This document shows, piece by piece, positions 12,591 to 24,592 of a stretch of 64,000 nt of DNA. The notes under the pieces are model-generated. The model worked only from the letters and a program-made list of their open reading frames with translations. It made no database searches and had not been told where the DNA came from. Position 1 is the stretch's first letter. Every line of letters begins with the position of its first letter. Source of the DNA: Prostheceraeus crozeri (Eukaryota > Platyhelminthes > Polycladida > Euryleptidae). The stretch covers positions 248,001-312,000 of the forward strand of contig CAJQUW010004746.1 of the NCBI GenBank assembly GCA_907163375.1. The letters are read 5' to 3'. The translations under genes and the position numbers were made by a program.

Positions 12591-13533
12591 CTGGAATGCA
12601 GGAAAGAATTATTATCATCTGGTCTTCATTGATAGAATGAATACAGGGTGGCGGACAGGTTTTACACTTCAAATTTCCGAACGATTCCCAAGCATGGCCG
12701 CTATAATGTGAATATTCAATGTGAAAATGTTTCCTTTTAGTGTCACAGATAGGTATTTCAAGATGTCATTGTGTTTGAAAGTTTACGCAAGATTTCAACT
12801 GAAACAGTGGTGGTAATCGACGTCACAGCAAAGTATTACACAATTTCGTTTTCCAGGGATGCCATTTCACATGAAAAAGCTATTTTAAGGGTCGGCTATT
12901 CTCCTGATTAAAAGAGCTTCATGAAGCAATGGGAGATACATTTGGCTTTCAAATAGCTTCATGAAGCGCTTTGAGCGACAACTTAATTTCGTGAGGGAAT
13001 GCCCTGGCCTCATGAGCTATATGTGGCTGAAAATGTCAAATGGTTTCATGAAATAACACACGAGACATTTGTCCTTTAAGATAGGATTTGCGAAGGGATT
13101 GTGGTGTCATTCACGTGCCGGGATGGTATCCTGACGATGAGTCTTAAGGGACTGTCTGAAGATGGTTAAAAACAGTTAACTAACAGTTTAGGGATGGTTT
13201 TAAGTGACGGCTTAATGAAGTGGTTGGACTGCTGTCGAACTTAAATTGAATCATATTGAATTTACAATTTCCTTCAAAGATGTGACAAGTATCGAACATA
13301 AAGAATGAATAACTATGACTTTCAACCATCAATTCAGACATGCCTGTCCATCATAGATAAGGCTAATAATTCGTTGCTTCCCGATTATTTTTTTGGTGTC
13401 ATTCATTAAATTTCCATGACAGAATAATTTCAAAAATGAAGGTGAAGCATACCGCATCAACTGTTACATTCGAACATCAGCATCACATCACAATACTTGA
13501 AAAAAGCAAAATTTCAAGCTTTAATACACATAC

Positions 13534-13704
13534 CTGTTTTCTGTCATTAGATAAGCCTTGGGTCAGACTATAAATGACGACTTTTCCGGCTAAGGTAATG
13601 ATTGCCAAATTATCAGAGACAGAAGCACAAGAAAATGATTTTATAGCGTCTACGGCACTTGTCACACCGTCGGCCAGCTTTTCGCCACTGATCTCGTGAA
13701 TGAC
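13534..13704 (-). CDS. TBC1D31: TBC1D31 exon: last WD40 blade
   Basis: A 171-nt phase-0 exon after TCATTTTCAAG and before GTATGTG. It encodes VIHEISGEKLADGVTSA, then SVSDNLAIITLAGKVVIYSL and SNDRKQ. The pattern matches the vertebrate blade LLFEIGSLDEGISSSAI with SIMENGSLNIYSVQ. The conserved GKVVIYSL hydrophobic end-of-blade strand supports it. The hAT-like element starts 156 bp away in the upstream intron. Confidence 0.87.
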
Positions 13705-13860
13705 CTTGAAAATGAATAAATGATTTTCTTACTGAAATGAACATTCATACGCGATACAGTCAAGAACATAAATTCAAAACAATAATTATCAGATAATTGA
13801 TAATACTGATAATGCTCCGCATGGACCAGTTGAGGATCATCAAAACCCTAATGCCATTAT

Positions 13861-15681
13861 CAGGGTGTCCGCGGCTTTCCTGGAGTGTTTTTCCAGGTTT
13901 TCCAGGATCTATCAAATGAGACAGATTAGTTTGATTTTCGAAATACGCATAGACGACAACAGGAATATACATGGGAAGTCCTATATATTCCAATAAACAA
14001 CACAAAACAATTGTTCTTATAATATAATTTCTTTAAATATAACAAACTATTTCTATAATATAACAAGCTCATAATATATCAATAACAACTTTGATAAGAA
14101 TGTAAAAAAGAAAAATAGAAATGCGAATAGCAAAAGGACATGGAAAATGTTTCTGACTAGCGGATTGTGTCATATGTCATTCGAAGATAGTAAAAAACAA
14201 AAACTGCACGGTAGTGGTCAATTTGCCAATGAAGTTAACACTAAAAGGAGGAAATGTTGGCAGGAGGAAAATGATGAGGTGTTTATATTACTGTAAAGTC
14301 TTGATCTCATCATTGACTGATATGATGTTGTCCTGTACTTCCTGTACTTCTTTTCTCTTCCCACATGCCGCTGTCAGAGGAGCAAAAACTACTTTTAGAC
14401 ATGATCATGTTCAAAATCCAAATTATTTCTGCTTCAGAGACTTCTTTATCAATTACAAAGTCGGAAACATCGTGACATTGTACAGTAGGATCAGTTGCAT
14501 ATTTATCAGAACGTTGTTCACCTTTCGAACCTGATCCTAAAGAACTCGTCTGCTTTATAATCTTGCACAAATCTAAATGCTTCTTTCCGCCAGCATGGCT
14601 TCTTACGGCTTGAAAACCCATATTCGAGACATCAAAGTCTTTCTGACAAACTACAAAATGCATTGAACAGAGTTTTACCGCGCTGGAGCCATTCTGAGCA
14701 CTCAGACCGGTGGCACCAGAGTGGGTTGAAGGAAGTCTTGGATTGTCCTTTCGGCATTAATCTTTCTGAAAGGATGGTCTAATTATGTACAATTAAGGAA
14801 AAACATATCAAAAATGATTAAATAATCCAAAAATCAAATTTCTCTTCTTCTTGGATGCATAGTTGTAATCAGTGAAATACGAGTATATTAGGTTCAAGTG
14901 TAGCCCTAGCATATTTCTTCCCTAAGACTTTTATTTGTGGCACTCTCCAACAAAACTAGCTCATCAGGAGTCATTAGGTTTAGTAGGTGATACCAATCTT
15001 AGCTTTAATCATACGCGTTGCGTTGGATGTAAGAAGACTACGTTCGGCTTTTTTTTTAAGCGTAGGGAAAGTTTACAATTGACAGTGTCCATTATCATGA
15101 AACTATCATAATCACATTGGCAAATACAAGTCAAACGATGGTCTAGCTAGAATACTTAATGCAAACAATTATGCTCTGAACGTAATTCAAACAATTCAAT
15201 TGTTAAAAATACAGGATAGTGTTTTTTGTCTGTGATCATATTCATAACTGAATTATAATAGATTTATGCATGCAGAAGGGATTTAGCTAGTGTACATAAT
15301 CACAGATATGGAGTAAACACTGATATTTAACATAATAATACACATGCAAACACACAATTTAATTAAAGATAATGCGGCATGAAGACCCACTCTTTCAGTA
15401 CATCGTCATCAACTAAAAACAAATTGTGATAATTGAATACTTCATTGAAGATATGTCAGGATATAACAAAGTATACATATTAAAAAGATTTCACTCTATA
15501 AAATTAATAAAGATAAAATCACTCATATAAACTCACATCATTAAAATGTTGAGTGCATTAGCAGCTAGTGGAATTTCACTAGGTAACTTAACTTCACGTT
15601 ATCCAGGATTAATCAATTTCTAGGTTTTTCCAGGTTTTTCCAGGATCAAATTCCAGGTTTTCCAGGGGCGCAGACACCCTG
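13861..15681 (-). mobile_element. hAT-like DNA transposon, 1.8 kb, decayed
   Basis: Ends CAGGGTGTCCGCGG and, reversed at the right, CAGGGTGTCTGCGCC form imperfect terminal inverted repeats. Each is followed inward by TTCCAGGTTTTCCAGG-type repeats. The six bases CATTAT flank both sides (13855-13860 and 15682-15687) as a likely target duplication; hAT elements normally make 8 bp, so the superfamily call is tentative. The only coding remnant is a minus-strand frame at 14310-14663. It lies 156 bp from a TBC1D31 exon. Confidence 0.75.
14310..14663 (-). pseudogene. Transposase N-terminal zinc-finger remnant
   Basis: The 117-residue frame contains VVCQKDFDVSNMGFQAVRSH then AGGKKH, resembling the zinc finger (C-x-VC-K-F-x-SNMG-x-AV-x-SH-x-GKKH) seen at the start of many animal hAT-like proteins. 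Later it has EAEIIWILNMIMSKSSFCSS, similar to the A-EI-W-LK-V-S segment that precedes the catalytic core in those proteins. The catalytic core itself is absent, so the element is non-autonomous. Confidence 0.6.
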
Positions 15682-15932
15682 CATTATTCAATTTGCCTAA
15701 AATCAACACATGCACAAAATTCTGCTATGGGTCGCTAACTTATCAGTTATTATGTAATACAGCTTCAAGTCGGATTCTACGAAAAAGTGGACAAAATAGT
15801 GATTTTTTAAACCTTAGATCAAACCATCAACCACCATCCAAAATTATCGCCAAATATGCGAATCATCATATTCTATCATAATTTCTATGATATTTTGGGC
15901 GTAAGGTTGAAATTGAAGGTCACTACTGTTAA

Positions 15933-17728
15933 AACATAAAAATGCATAAAAATTGGATTTTTGTCCCCTTTTCGTTTTTAACAAAAAATTTTGTATCGAG
16001 CTATACTTTGATCGAGGACAGCAAAAATTATGATTATGTGATACAAAGAAAGGAACAGTGTTGTTGCAGCGAAATTTTAAGTTATTATGACACGGCTATC
16101 AGGGCACTAGAACTGGAAACGTCTCATTCGTCACGTACGTCACAATTTCAGGCATAAGTTTTTCCACGCAATGTATAACTTCAGCAACATGACTGAAATT
16201 CAGAATACTACTAAAAGTTATATATACCCTCTACAATACCATAGATAACTCGGAGGTAGACGGTCGAATATAGGCTGTGTCAGGTGCGTTCGTACGTGAC
16301 GCAGGAAACGGTTCGTACGTGGTTCGTACGTGACGACAATGTTCAATGTCATTCTCATAGCTACGTCAGACGCTTAGTCTCAGCACTGAACGTGCTATTC
16401 CAGGAAAAAAGTCACACTAGGGTATTTATCAATAATAACTCAAACTATGAACCGCACTATTCTTGGAAATACTTCCGAAGTAGACCTACCTTAATTCTCG
16501 GAAATCTCTATTTCCTCCTGTATTATTGGTCGACAGCCGTAACTGGAAGTAATGTAGAACATTTTTTTACTTTAATTCGAAGTAACCAACTACGCCTAAC
16601 CTCATGGATAAGTTATCGTCAGAAAGATCATAGCAATACTGGGCCAAACGGATGAAATACATAACGCATAGAGAAAGCGAAAGAAGACGACCAGCAGAAA
16701 ATCGACCAAAAGAAATAGTAAGACAGAAAAGGAAGTAGAGCGAGAAGTCAGCGAAACAGGAGGGATCGTAAGAAGAACGAAAGCAGTATTTACGGCGCTA
16801 TAAGTACGTTTTTAGACGGTGATTGTTCAAATTTTATGTAGAATAAAGCTTCAAAGTTTTACGTTTATTTAAGAGGCGTTGCCTGTTACTCATCTTGAAA
16901 GCCCTGACTAAAAGCGACTTCGTCCTGATGTATGTATTTGGCATCTTAAGTTTCTATGATTTCATTTTCTTCTTTCAATAAGTAGTGTTTCATATGGATT
17001 TTATTAGCTCCTCAGTGCCTTTTCTAATTTTCGTTTATTCATGTTTTTAATATTTTACATTTTTTATGATGATGTTAATTCATTAAGTATAATGTAATGT
17101 GTTGTGAGGGATTCTACACGTGACGCACCTGATTTTTAGAGAAACATATTTCAAATTTTGAACCATTTAAACTACGAATTTCTTCATACAAATTTGTGTG
17201 CATTGTGACACAACTTTACTTGCAACTTCTGCTGTTGAAGAAATTTCATATGTTAATTTCTTATCTGCGGACATTGATTTAGACCTCTGTTCGTACGTGA
17301 CGGCAAAAAGGACACATTGTTTCACATACCTCACTTCAATTTTAATTTGTCCTTCGGAAAAAGACTTTTGTCACTCAATCGATTTACAGGTACCTGTATC
17401 GAGACTACGAAAACAAGTTTCTATTGGTTCCTCTTGATTATGACAACTCAATTGTACCTGTATCTTGAAATATGCTGCATGTGACGTACGTGATGCACTC
17501 GTGCCGTACGTGACGCTCTGCTATTTTTATGATGTTATTCATTACTAGTGCTGGCTATCGCACGTGAATTTTTCTCGTAACGCTGAAAAGCTTATATTGC
17601 TTAGTGAAACAGCAAAATGAAAGAACTATTTGTTAAAAAAACATCTCACGCTTGCATTACAAGATTTCGTCCCGTGTAGAATAGGCCTAATATTTTCGAA
17701 AGGATGAATCGATGAAACTGAACAGATA
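15933..17728. repeat. Outer left arm, 1.8 kb, with CGTACGTGAC motifs
   Basis: The same sequence appears in reverse complement at about 22798-24592. It contains four exact CGTACGTGAC copies (16291, 16325, 17292, 17505) and at least three near copies (about 16130, 16314 and 17483), where the core is the palindrome ACGTACGT or CGTACG. Open frames of 123 and 79 residues occur but resemble no family I know and have no better than chance length. It is either a long 3' extension carried by the Penelope RNA or an independent inverted element. Confidence 0.8.
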
Positions 17729-18053
17729 TGTAGAGGATAGCCGTTAACAGGAGTTGGCGATTGTTCATTCTGTTGATCAGACCAGAAGGCTGATGATGAA
17801 AAAGTCTCCTTGCTTTTCGGCGTGATAATTGTAATTATAAGTAAAAGAAAATTTACAAGGTCCCGACGCGTTTCGCGAATTCTCGCTTTGTCTAGGGACG
17901 ATCGTGAAGAGGACAAACTGACAGTCAAACTCGTCTTAAAATAGGTGATGGTGAGTTGGATTTAAAATACGGTCAGTTCATGCTTGCGATTCAGTGAGGG
18001 ACAAATCATCTTTATGTGTCTCGCTTCTGACAGTCTCGTGTCTAGCGCGTCAC
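17729..18053 (-). repeat. Penelope pseudo-LTR, left inverted copy
   Basis: This is the reverse complement of the sequence at 19640-19966 and 22473-22798. It overlaps the C-terminal codons of the left RT-endonuclease ORF, as is normal for pseudo-LTRs of this class. A hammerhead-like fold lies at 17859-17901. Confidence 0.85.
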
Positions 18054-19638
18054 TGCACTTTTCCAGGATGTCTAAGTCATAGTCATCAATAGATATCAGG
18101 CCATGCTGCGAATGTTCACCTAAAGCACTAGACCTGTCCTGCTTCTGGATCGCACGTTTATGTTCCATGAAGCGGAATTTGAAAGGTCTGCAGGTTTGGC
18201 CAACATAAATTTGATTGCAAATTTTGCAAGTGAATTTATAAATTAGGAAACGGTCTGTACATTTGTTTTTGGCAGGCAACCGAGTGCAAATGTCACAATC
18301 TTCATGTTTTAGTTTTTTGTTTTTATTTTTTAAACTACAATAAAGTGATTTGTTTGGGGTGCTAATCAACTTCGCGGGTAATTCGTATTTTTTTATTAAG
18401 TGACGAATTTTATTGTCTGTATGATCATTGATGAAACGTAATTTTAAGTTACTAGTATTCTGCGAGACTATTTTATTTCTAGACTTAGATTTTCTAGAGA
18501 AATTGTGGGTGAACCCGTTGTTTTTTAATTTTATGTCCAACTGATTGAGGGATTTCTTCAAGTCATGTTCGTTGTTGCATCTTTTAGTAACATTATTAAT
18601 ACTACTAGTGACAAAATTGGATTTTATGTGAGCAGGGACAAAACTATCTTTTCTTAGTGAAGTTCCCGAGTGCATTTCTTTTTGGTACCAACAGTAAAGT
18701 ATCTTTTTGTTAGCATTGCTTATACTAATATCTAAGAAGTTAAGAGTTTTGTTCGGCACCTCAATAGTGAAGTTAATATCATTATTTATACTGTTGAAAG
18801 TTTCTAATATGATATCGAAATCTGCATTGGTCGGGAATGGACCCATTATTATATCATCAATGTACCTTGCGTACATGTCTGGCGAAATATTATGATTGTC
18901 TTTCAATTTTTTCAGAGCTTTGTTTTCTAAGCTATTCATAAAAATAACCGCGAATGGTGGGCTGAAATGTGTGCCCATCGGACAGCCTTTGATTTGTTGG
19001 AAGAAATTACCGTTATATTGTATTTCGTAATTGTAGCAGATAAATTTTAACATATTTTCTATCGACTGAAGGTCAAGGCCGTAATTATTTATTTTATCCC
19101 AATTTTCAGCGGTAAAGTTTATAACTTCTGAAATTGCTTCAGCAATCGGGATGCTGGTGTACAAGTTTTTAACATCAAGGGATAAGAAGATGGTATTGGT
19201 TTTGCAACTTTTTTCTATGTTTTTTAGTTTTAAGATCAGATCTTCTGTGTTTTTTAAATGGGCTGGGACCAATTCCATCAGTTGAGTTAGTATTCTAGTC
19301 ACAAGCCAATCTATCTTCTGAGTAGGGTTATTGATACATGAAGCAATCGGGCGGACTGGATAAAGTCCGTTTTCACACATTTCTTTGTGGTCTTTTATGA
19401 CCGTTCTAAATGATGCTGCTTCGGTACCACAGCTCAACAATTGCTCAACTTCTTTTTTTGTGAAATTATTTTTACAAGCAGATCTGATAATCATGTTAGC
19501 TTGTTTTTCTAATTTATTGTTGTTCGATTTTTCAAGTTTTCTGTATGTGGTCTCATCATTTAGGACAGATTCAGTTTGATCTATCAAATCATCGCTGTTA
19601 ATAAGAATTAATCTATTGGTTTTATCTGACGGGGCCAC
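17962..19638 (-). CDS. Penelope-like RT plus GIY-YIG endonuclease, 5'-truncated copy
   Basis: A 558-residue uninterrupted frame. Reverse transcriptase motifs: FLSLDVKNLYTSIPI (motif A Asp), IKGCPMGTHFSPPFAVIFM (motif B) and ARYIDDIIMG (motif C, YIDD). A Cys-rich linker (CDICTRLPAKNKC) leads to a C-terminal GIY-YIG nuclease, FTCKICNQIYVGQTCRP with a conserved HKRAI. Penelope-like elements use this nuclease for target-primed integration. The N-terminal third is missing because the copy joins the pseudo-LTR of the right-hand copy at about 19640; the listed start Met lies next to that junction and is not the natural start. Confidence 0.93.
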   Translation of the reverse strand: MAPSDKTNRLILINSDDLIDQTESVLNDETTYRKLEKSNNNKLEKQANMIIRSACKNNFTKKEVEQLLSCGTEAASFRTVIKDHKEMCENGLYPVRPIASCINNPTQKIDWLVTRILTQLMELVPAHLKNTEDLILKLKNIEKSCKTNTIFLSLDVKNLYTSIPIAEAISEVINFTAENWDKINNYGLDLQSIENMLKFICYNYEIQYNGNFFQQIKGCPMGTHFSPPFAVIFMNSLENKALKKLKDNHNISPDMYARYIDDIIMGPFPTNADFDIILETFNSINNDINFTIEVPNKTLNFLDISISNANKKILYCWYQKEMHSGTSLRKDSFVPAHIKSNFVTSSINNVTKRCNNEHDLKKSLNQLDIKLKNNGFTHNFSRKSKSRNKIVSQNTSNLKLRFINDHTDNKIRHLIKKYELPAKLISTPNKSLYCSLKNKNKKLKHEDCDICTRLPAKNKCTDRFLIYKFTCKICNQIYVGQTCRPFKFRFMEHKRAIQKQDRSSALGEHSQHGLISIDDYDLDILEKCSDALDTRLSEARHIKMICPSLNRKHELTVF

Positions 19639-19639
19639 T

Positions 19640-19966
19640 GTGACGCGCTAGACACGAGACTGTCAGAAGCGAGACACATAAAGATGATTTGTCCCTCACT
19701 GAATCGCAAGCATGAACTGACCGTATTTTAAATCCAACTCACCATCACCTATTTTAAGAGGAGTTTGACTGTCAGTTTGTCCTCTTCACGATCGTCCCTA
19801 GACAAAGCGAGAATTCGCGAAACGCGTCGGGACCTTGTAAATTTTCTTTTACTTATAATTACAATTATCACGCCGAAAAGCAAGGAGACTTTTTCATCAT
19901 CAGCCTTCTGGTCTGATCAACAGAATGAACAATCGCCAACTCCTGTTAACGGCTATCCTCTACATC
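19640..19966 (+). repeat. Penelope pseudo-LTR, 5' copy of the full-length element
   Basis: This direct repeat matches 22473-22798 almost exactly. It starts at GTGACGCGCTAGACACGAGA and ends near CTATCCTCTACAT. The junction with the inverted left copy at about 19640 shows a few bases of shared sequence (CAGTG/GTGAC), consistent with microhomology joining. Confidence 0.88.
19794..19834 (+). ncRNA. Hammerhead-ribozyme-like fold in the pseudo-LTR
   Basis: The order is GTCCC, then CTAGACAAAG, then a GCGA/TCGC hairpin, then CGAAACGCGTC and GGGACC. The flanking GTCCC and GGGAC can pair (stem I), the GAAAC box and the following C of GTC are in place, and CGCG could form the very short stem III typical of Penelope hammerheads. 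The box expected to read CTGATGA reads CTAGACA, so activity is doubtful. The same fold occurs at 17859-17901 (minus) and, with one weakened stem, at 22627-22666. Confidence 0.5.
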
Positions 19967-22564
19967 AACTCTGTTGACCAGGATCCCTACTCCAGGTCAA
20001 ATGTGGTTCAATTTGCAAATGATCAAGTGAAGTATTTGAAAAACCGCCTCAACCTCGTCTTCCTACAAACATGTTTGGATTACCATGTAACGCCAAAGTT
20101 TGCCAAAATTAAGATCCCCTCAATCACTGAAGAAAGTGCAGCAATAACCAGGAAGAAAACAAGTTTGGAGATGGAAGTCATCCGACAGCAGTTAAGAAGC
20201 CTACAGTTGAAAGAAAGAAACAGTGAGTCGAGAAGAGGTTTCGAGTACCTCCATCTAGTACGAAGATGGAAAAAGGAGAATATCAAAGAGTTGCTGTGCA
20301 AACTCAATGCAGCGTGGTCAAAAGAAGAAACAAGGATCTACGAAACTCACAAGAAGAAATGGTGTCAACTCACAGGAAGGAATTATCCAGTGTCTCGAGG
20401 TGAATATGAAGAAAAGCAATCACCGAAGTTTCCTTTCCCTTATTATGACACTTTTTTATGTATTTCACCTGTGTCTGATCCTTTGAACACTAGTGGCGTT
20501 TTTGATGAGTTGGTGAGTTGCGAAATACCGTCAGTTCTAAAAGACCTTATTCAAAAAGGTCCTAAGTACCGTATCCCTCATAAGGTTGATAACAACCTTA
20601 TTTCTAATGCTGAAAAAGAGCTTGAGAAGCTCATTTATCGTATAAGATGGAAAAATGCCATATCTGATAACGACTGCACTGATAATAGGATAAAAATACC
20701 TTTTGGCAGAAACCGAATTACTCTACCCCCAAAATTGTCGGAAAAAGAGGAATCGAACCTACAACTTTTTCGTTATGAAGTTATGAATCTAATAAAACAA
20801 CAGAAAAGTCATAACAATCAAACAGTAAAAAGAATTTCTAAAAACATTAGTGGTTCCAAAGTCTTCATGAAAGAAAATAACCTCACAGTGGCCCCGTCAG
20901 ATAAAACCAATAGATTAATTCTTATTAACAGCGATGATTTGATAGATCAAACTGAATCTGTCCTAAATGATGAGACCACATACAGAAAACTTGAAAAATC
21001 GAACAACAATAAATTAGAAAAACAAGCTAACATGATTATCAGATCTGCTTGTAAAAATAATTTCACAAAAAAAGAAGTTGAGCAATTGTTGAGCTGTGGT
21101 ACCGAAGCAGCATCATTAGAACGGTCATAAAAGACCACAAAGAAATGTGTGAAAACGGACTTTATCCAGTCCGCCCGATTGCTTCATGTATCAATAACCC
21201 TACTCAGAAGATAGATTGGCTTGTGACTAGAATACTAACTCAACTGATGGAATTGGTCCCAGCCCATTTAAAAAACACAGAAGATCTGATCTTAAAACTA
21301 AAAAACATAGAAAAAAGTTGCAAAACCAATACCATCTTCTTATCCCTTGATGTTAAAAACTTGTACACCAGCATCCCGATTGCTGAAGCAATTTCAGAAG
21401 TTATAAACTTTACCGCTGAAAATTGGGATAAAATAAATAATTACGGCCTTGACCTTCAGTCGATAGAAAATATGTTAAAATTTATCTGCTACAATTACGA
21501 AATACAATATAACGGTAATTTCTTCCAACAAATCAAAGGCTGTCCGATGGGCACACATTTCAGCCCACCATTCGCGGTTATTTTTATGAATAGCTTAGAA
21601 AACAAAGCTCTGAAAAAATTGAAAGACAATCATAATATTTCGCCAGACATGTACGCAAGGTACATTGATGATATAATAATGGGTCCATTCCCGACCAATG
21701 CAGATTTCGATATCATATTAGAAACTTTCAACAGTATAAATAATGATATTAACTTCACTATTGAGGTGCCGAACAAAACTCTTAACTTCTTAGATATTAG
21801 TATAAGCAATGCTAACAAAAAGATACTTTACTGTTGGTACCAAAAAGAAATGCACTCGGGAACTTCACTAAGAAAAGATAGTTTTGTCCCTGCTCACATA
21901 AAATCCAATTTTGTCACTAGTAGTATTAATAATGTTACTAAAAGATGCAACAACGAACATGACTTGAAGAAATCCCTCAATCAGTTGGACATAAAATTAA
22001 AAAACAACGGGTTCACCCACAATTTCTCTAGAAAATCTAAGTCTAGAAATAAAATAGTCTCGCAGAATACTAGTAACTTAAAATTACGTTTCATCAATGA
22101 TCATACAGACAATAAAATTCGTCACTTAATAAAAAAATACGAATTACCCGCGAAGTTGATTAGCACCCCAAACAAATCACTTTATTGTAGTTTAAAAAAT
22201 AAAAACAAAAAAACTAAAACATGAAGATTGTGACATTTGCACTCGGTTGCCTGCCAAAAACAAATGTACAGACCGTTTCCTAATTTATAAATTCACTTGC
22301 AAAATTTGCAATCAAATTTATGTTGGCCAAACCTGCAGACCTTTCAAATTCCGCTTCATGGAACATAAACGTGCGATCCAGAAGCAGGACAGGTCTAGTG
22401 CTTTAGGTGAACATTCGCAGCATGGCCTGATATCTATTGATGACTATGACTTAGACATCCTGGAAAAGTGCAGTGACGCGCTAGACACGAGACTGTCAGA
22501 AGCGAGACACATAAAGATGATTTGTCCCTCACTGAATCGCAAGCATGAACTGACCGTATTTTAA
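19925..22564 (+). pseudogene. Full-length Penelope-like ORF, interrupted about twice
   Basis: The N-terminal region (about 19925-21100) is rich in Lys, Arg and Glu and includes the conserved block LTVAPSDKTNRLILIN. It is followed by the same reverse transcriptase (SLDVKNLYTSIPI, GCPMGTHFSPPFA, YIDD) and GIY-YIG nuclease (ICNQIYVGQTCRP) seen in the left copy. Compared with that copy the frame is broken about twice, so this one is probably inactive. It lies between two direct pseudo-LTRs, the standard Penelope arrangement. The start at 19925 lies within the pseudo-LTR and may not be the true start. Confidence 0.9.
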
Positions 22565-22798
22565 ATCCAACTCACCATCACCTATTTTAAGACGAGTTTG
22601 ACTGTCAGTTTGTCCTCTTCACGATCGTACCTAGACAAAGCGAGAATTCGCGAAACGCGTCGGACCTTGTAAATTTTCTTTTACTTATAATTACAATTAT
22701 CACGCCGAAAAGCAAGGAGACTTTTTCATCATCAGCCTTCTGGTCTGATCAACAGAATGAACAATCGCCAACTCCTGTTAACGGCTATCCTCTACATA
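22473..22798 (+). repeat. Penelope pseudo-LTR, 3' copy
   Basis: Direct repeat of 19640-19966, overlapping the last codons of the endonuclease domain. After TCTACAT the sequence leaves the pseudo-LTR and enters the shared 1.8 kb arm, at the same base as in the left inverted copy. Confidence 0.87.
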
Positions 22799-24592
22799 TC
22801 TGTTCAGTTTCATCGATTCATCCTTTCGAAAATATTAGGCCTATTCTACACGGGACGAAATCTTGTAATGCAAGCGTGAGATGTTTTTTTAACAAATAGT
22901 TCTTTCATTTTGCTGTTTCACTAAGCAATATAAGCTTTTCAGCGTTACGAGAAAAATTCACGTGCGATAGCCAGCACTAGTAATGAATAACATCATAAAA
23001 ATAGCAGAGCGTCACGTACGGCACGAGTGCATCACGTACGTCACATGCAGCATATTTCAAGATACAGGTACAATTGAGTTGTCATAATCAAGAGGAACCA
23101 ATAGAAACTTGTTTTCGTAGTCTCGATACAGGTACCTGTAAATCGATTGAGTGACAAAAGTCTTTTTCCGAAGGACAAATTAAAATTGAAGTGAGGTATG
23201 TGAAACAATGTGTCCTTTTTGCCGTCACGTACGAACAGAGGTCTAAATCAATGTCCGCAGATAAGAAATTAACATATGAAATTTCTTCAACAGCAGAAGT
23301 TGCAAGTAAAGTTGTGTCACAATGCACACAAATTTGTATGAAGAAATTCGTAGTTTAAATGGTTCAAAATTTGAAATATGTTTCTCTAAAAATCAGGTGC
23401 GTCACGTGTAGAATCCCTCACAACACATTACATTATACTTAATGAATTAACATCATCATAAAAAATGTAAAATATTAAAAACATGAATAAACGAAAATTA
23501 GAAAAGGCACTGAGGAGCTAATAAAATCCATATGAAACACTACTTATTGAAAGAAGAAAATGAAATCATAGAAACTTAAGATGCCAAATACATACATCAG
23601 GACGAAGTCGCTTTTAGTCAGGGCTTTCAAGATGAGTAACAGGCAACGCCTCTTAAATAAACGTAAAACTTTGAAGCTTTATTCTACATAAAATTTGAAC
23701 AATCACCGTCTAAAAACGTACTTATAGCGCCGTAAATACTGCTTTCGTTCTTCTTACGATCCCTCCTGTTTCGCTGACTTCTCGCTCTACTTCCTTTTCT
23801 GTCTTACTATTTCTTTTGGTCGATTTTCTGCTGGTCGTCTTCTTTCGCTTTCTCTATGCGTTATGTATTTCATCCGTTTGGCCCAGTATTGCTATGATCT
23901 TTCTGACGATAACTTATCCATGAGGTTAGGCGTAGTTGGTTACTTCGAATTAAAGTAAAAAAATGTTCTACATTACTTCCAGTTACGGCTGTCGACCAAT
24001 AATACAGGAGGAAATAGAGATTTCCGAGAATTAAGGTAGGTCTACTTCGGAAGTATTTCCAAGAATAGTGCGGTTCATAGTTTGAGTTATTATTGATAAA
24101 TACCCTAGTGTGACTTTTTTCCTGGAATAGCACGTTCAGTGCTGAGACTAAGCGTCTGACGTAGCTATGAGAATGACATTGAACATTGTCGTCACGTACG
24201 AACCACGTACGAACCGTTTCCTGCGTCACGTACGAACGCACCTGACACAGCCTATATTCGACCGTCTACCTCCGAGTTATCTATGGTATTGTAGAGGGTA
24301 TATATGACTTTTAGTAGTATTCTGAATTTCAGTCATGTTGCTGAAGTTATACATTGCGTGGAAAAACTTATGCCTGAAATTGTGACGTACGTGACGAATG
24401 AGACGTTTCCAGTTCTAGTGCCCTGATAGCCGTGTCATAATAACTTAAAATTTCGCTGCAACAACACTGTTCCTTTCTTTGTATCACATAATCATAATTT
24501 TTGCTGTCCTCGATCAAAGTATAGCTCGATACAAAATTTTTTGTTAAAAACGAAAAGGGGACAAAAATCCAATTTTTATGTATTTTTATGTT
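22798..24592. repeat. Outer right arm, 1.8 kb, inverted copy of 15933-17728
   Basis: This is the reverse complement of the left outer arm, with single differences such as GTTATATATA versus GTCATATATA. It carries the same GTCACGTACG motif set in mirror order and ends at TTAA (24593-24596). Confidence 0.85.

Noticed and set aside
12646-12720. CAGGGTGGCGGACAGG as a transposon end
   Set aside because: No matching inverted copy was found within several kilobases.
16284-16655. 123-residue frame in the left arm, mirrored at 23870-24241, as a gene
   Set aside because: Its composition looks random and it matches no family. The mirror copy only reflects the inverted repeat.
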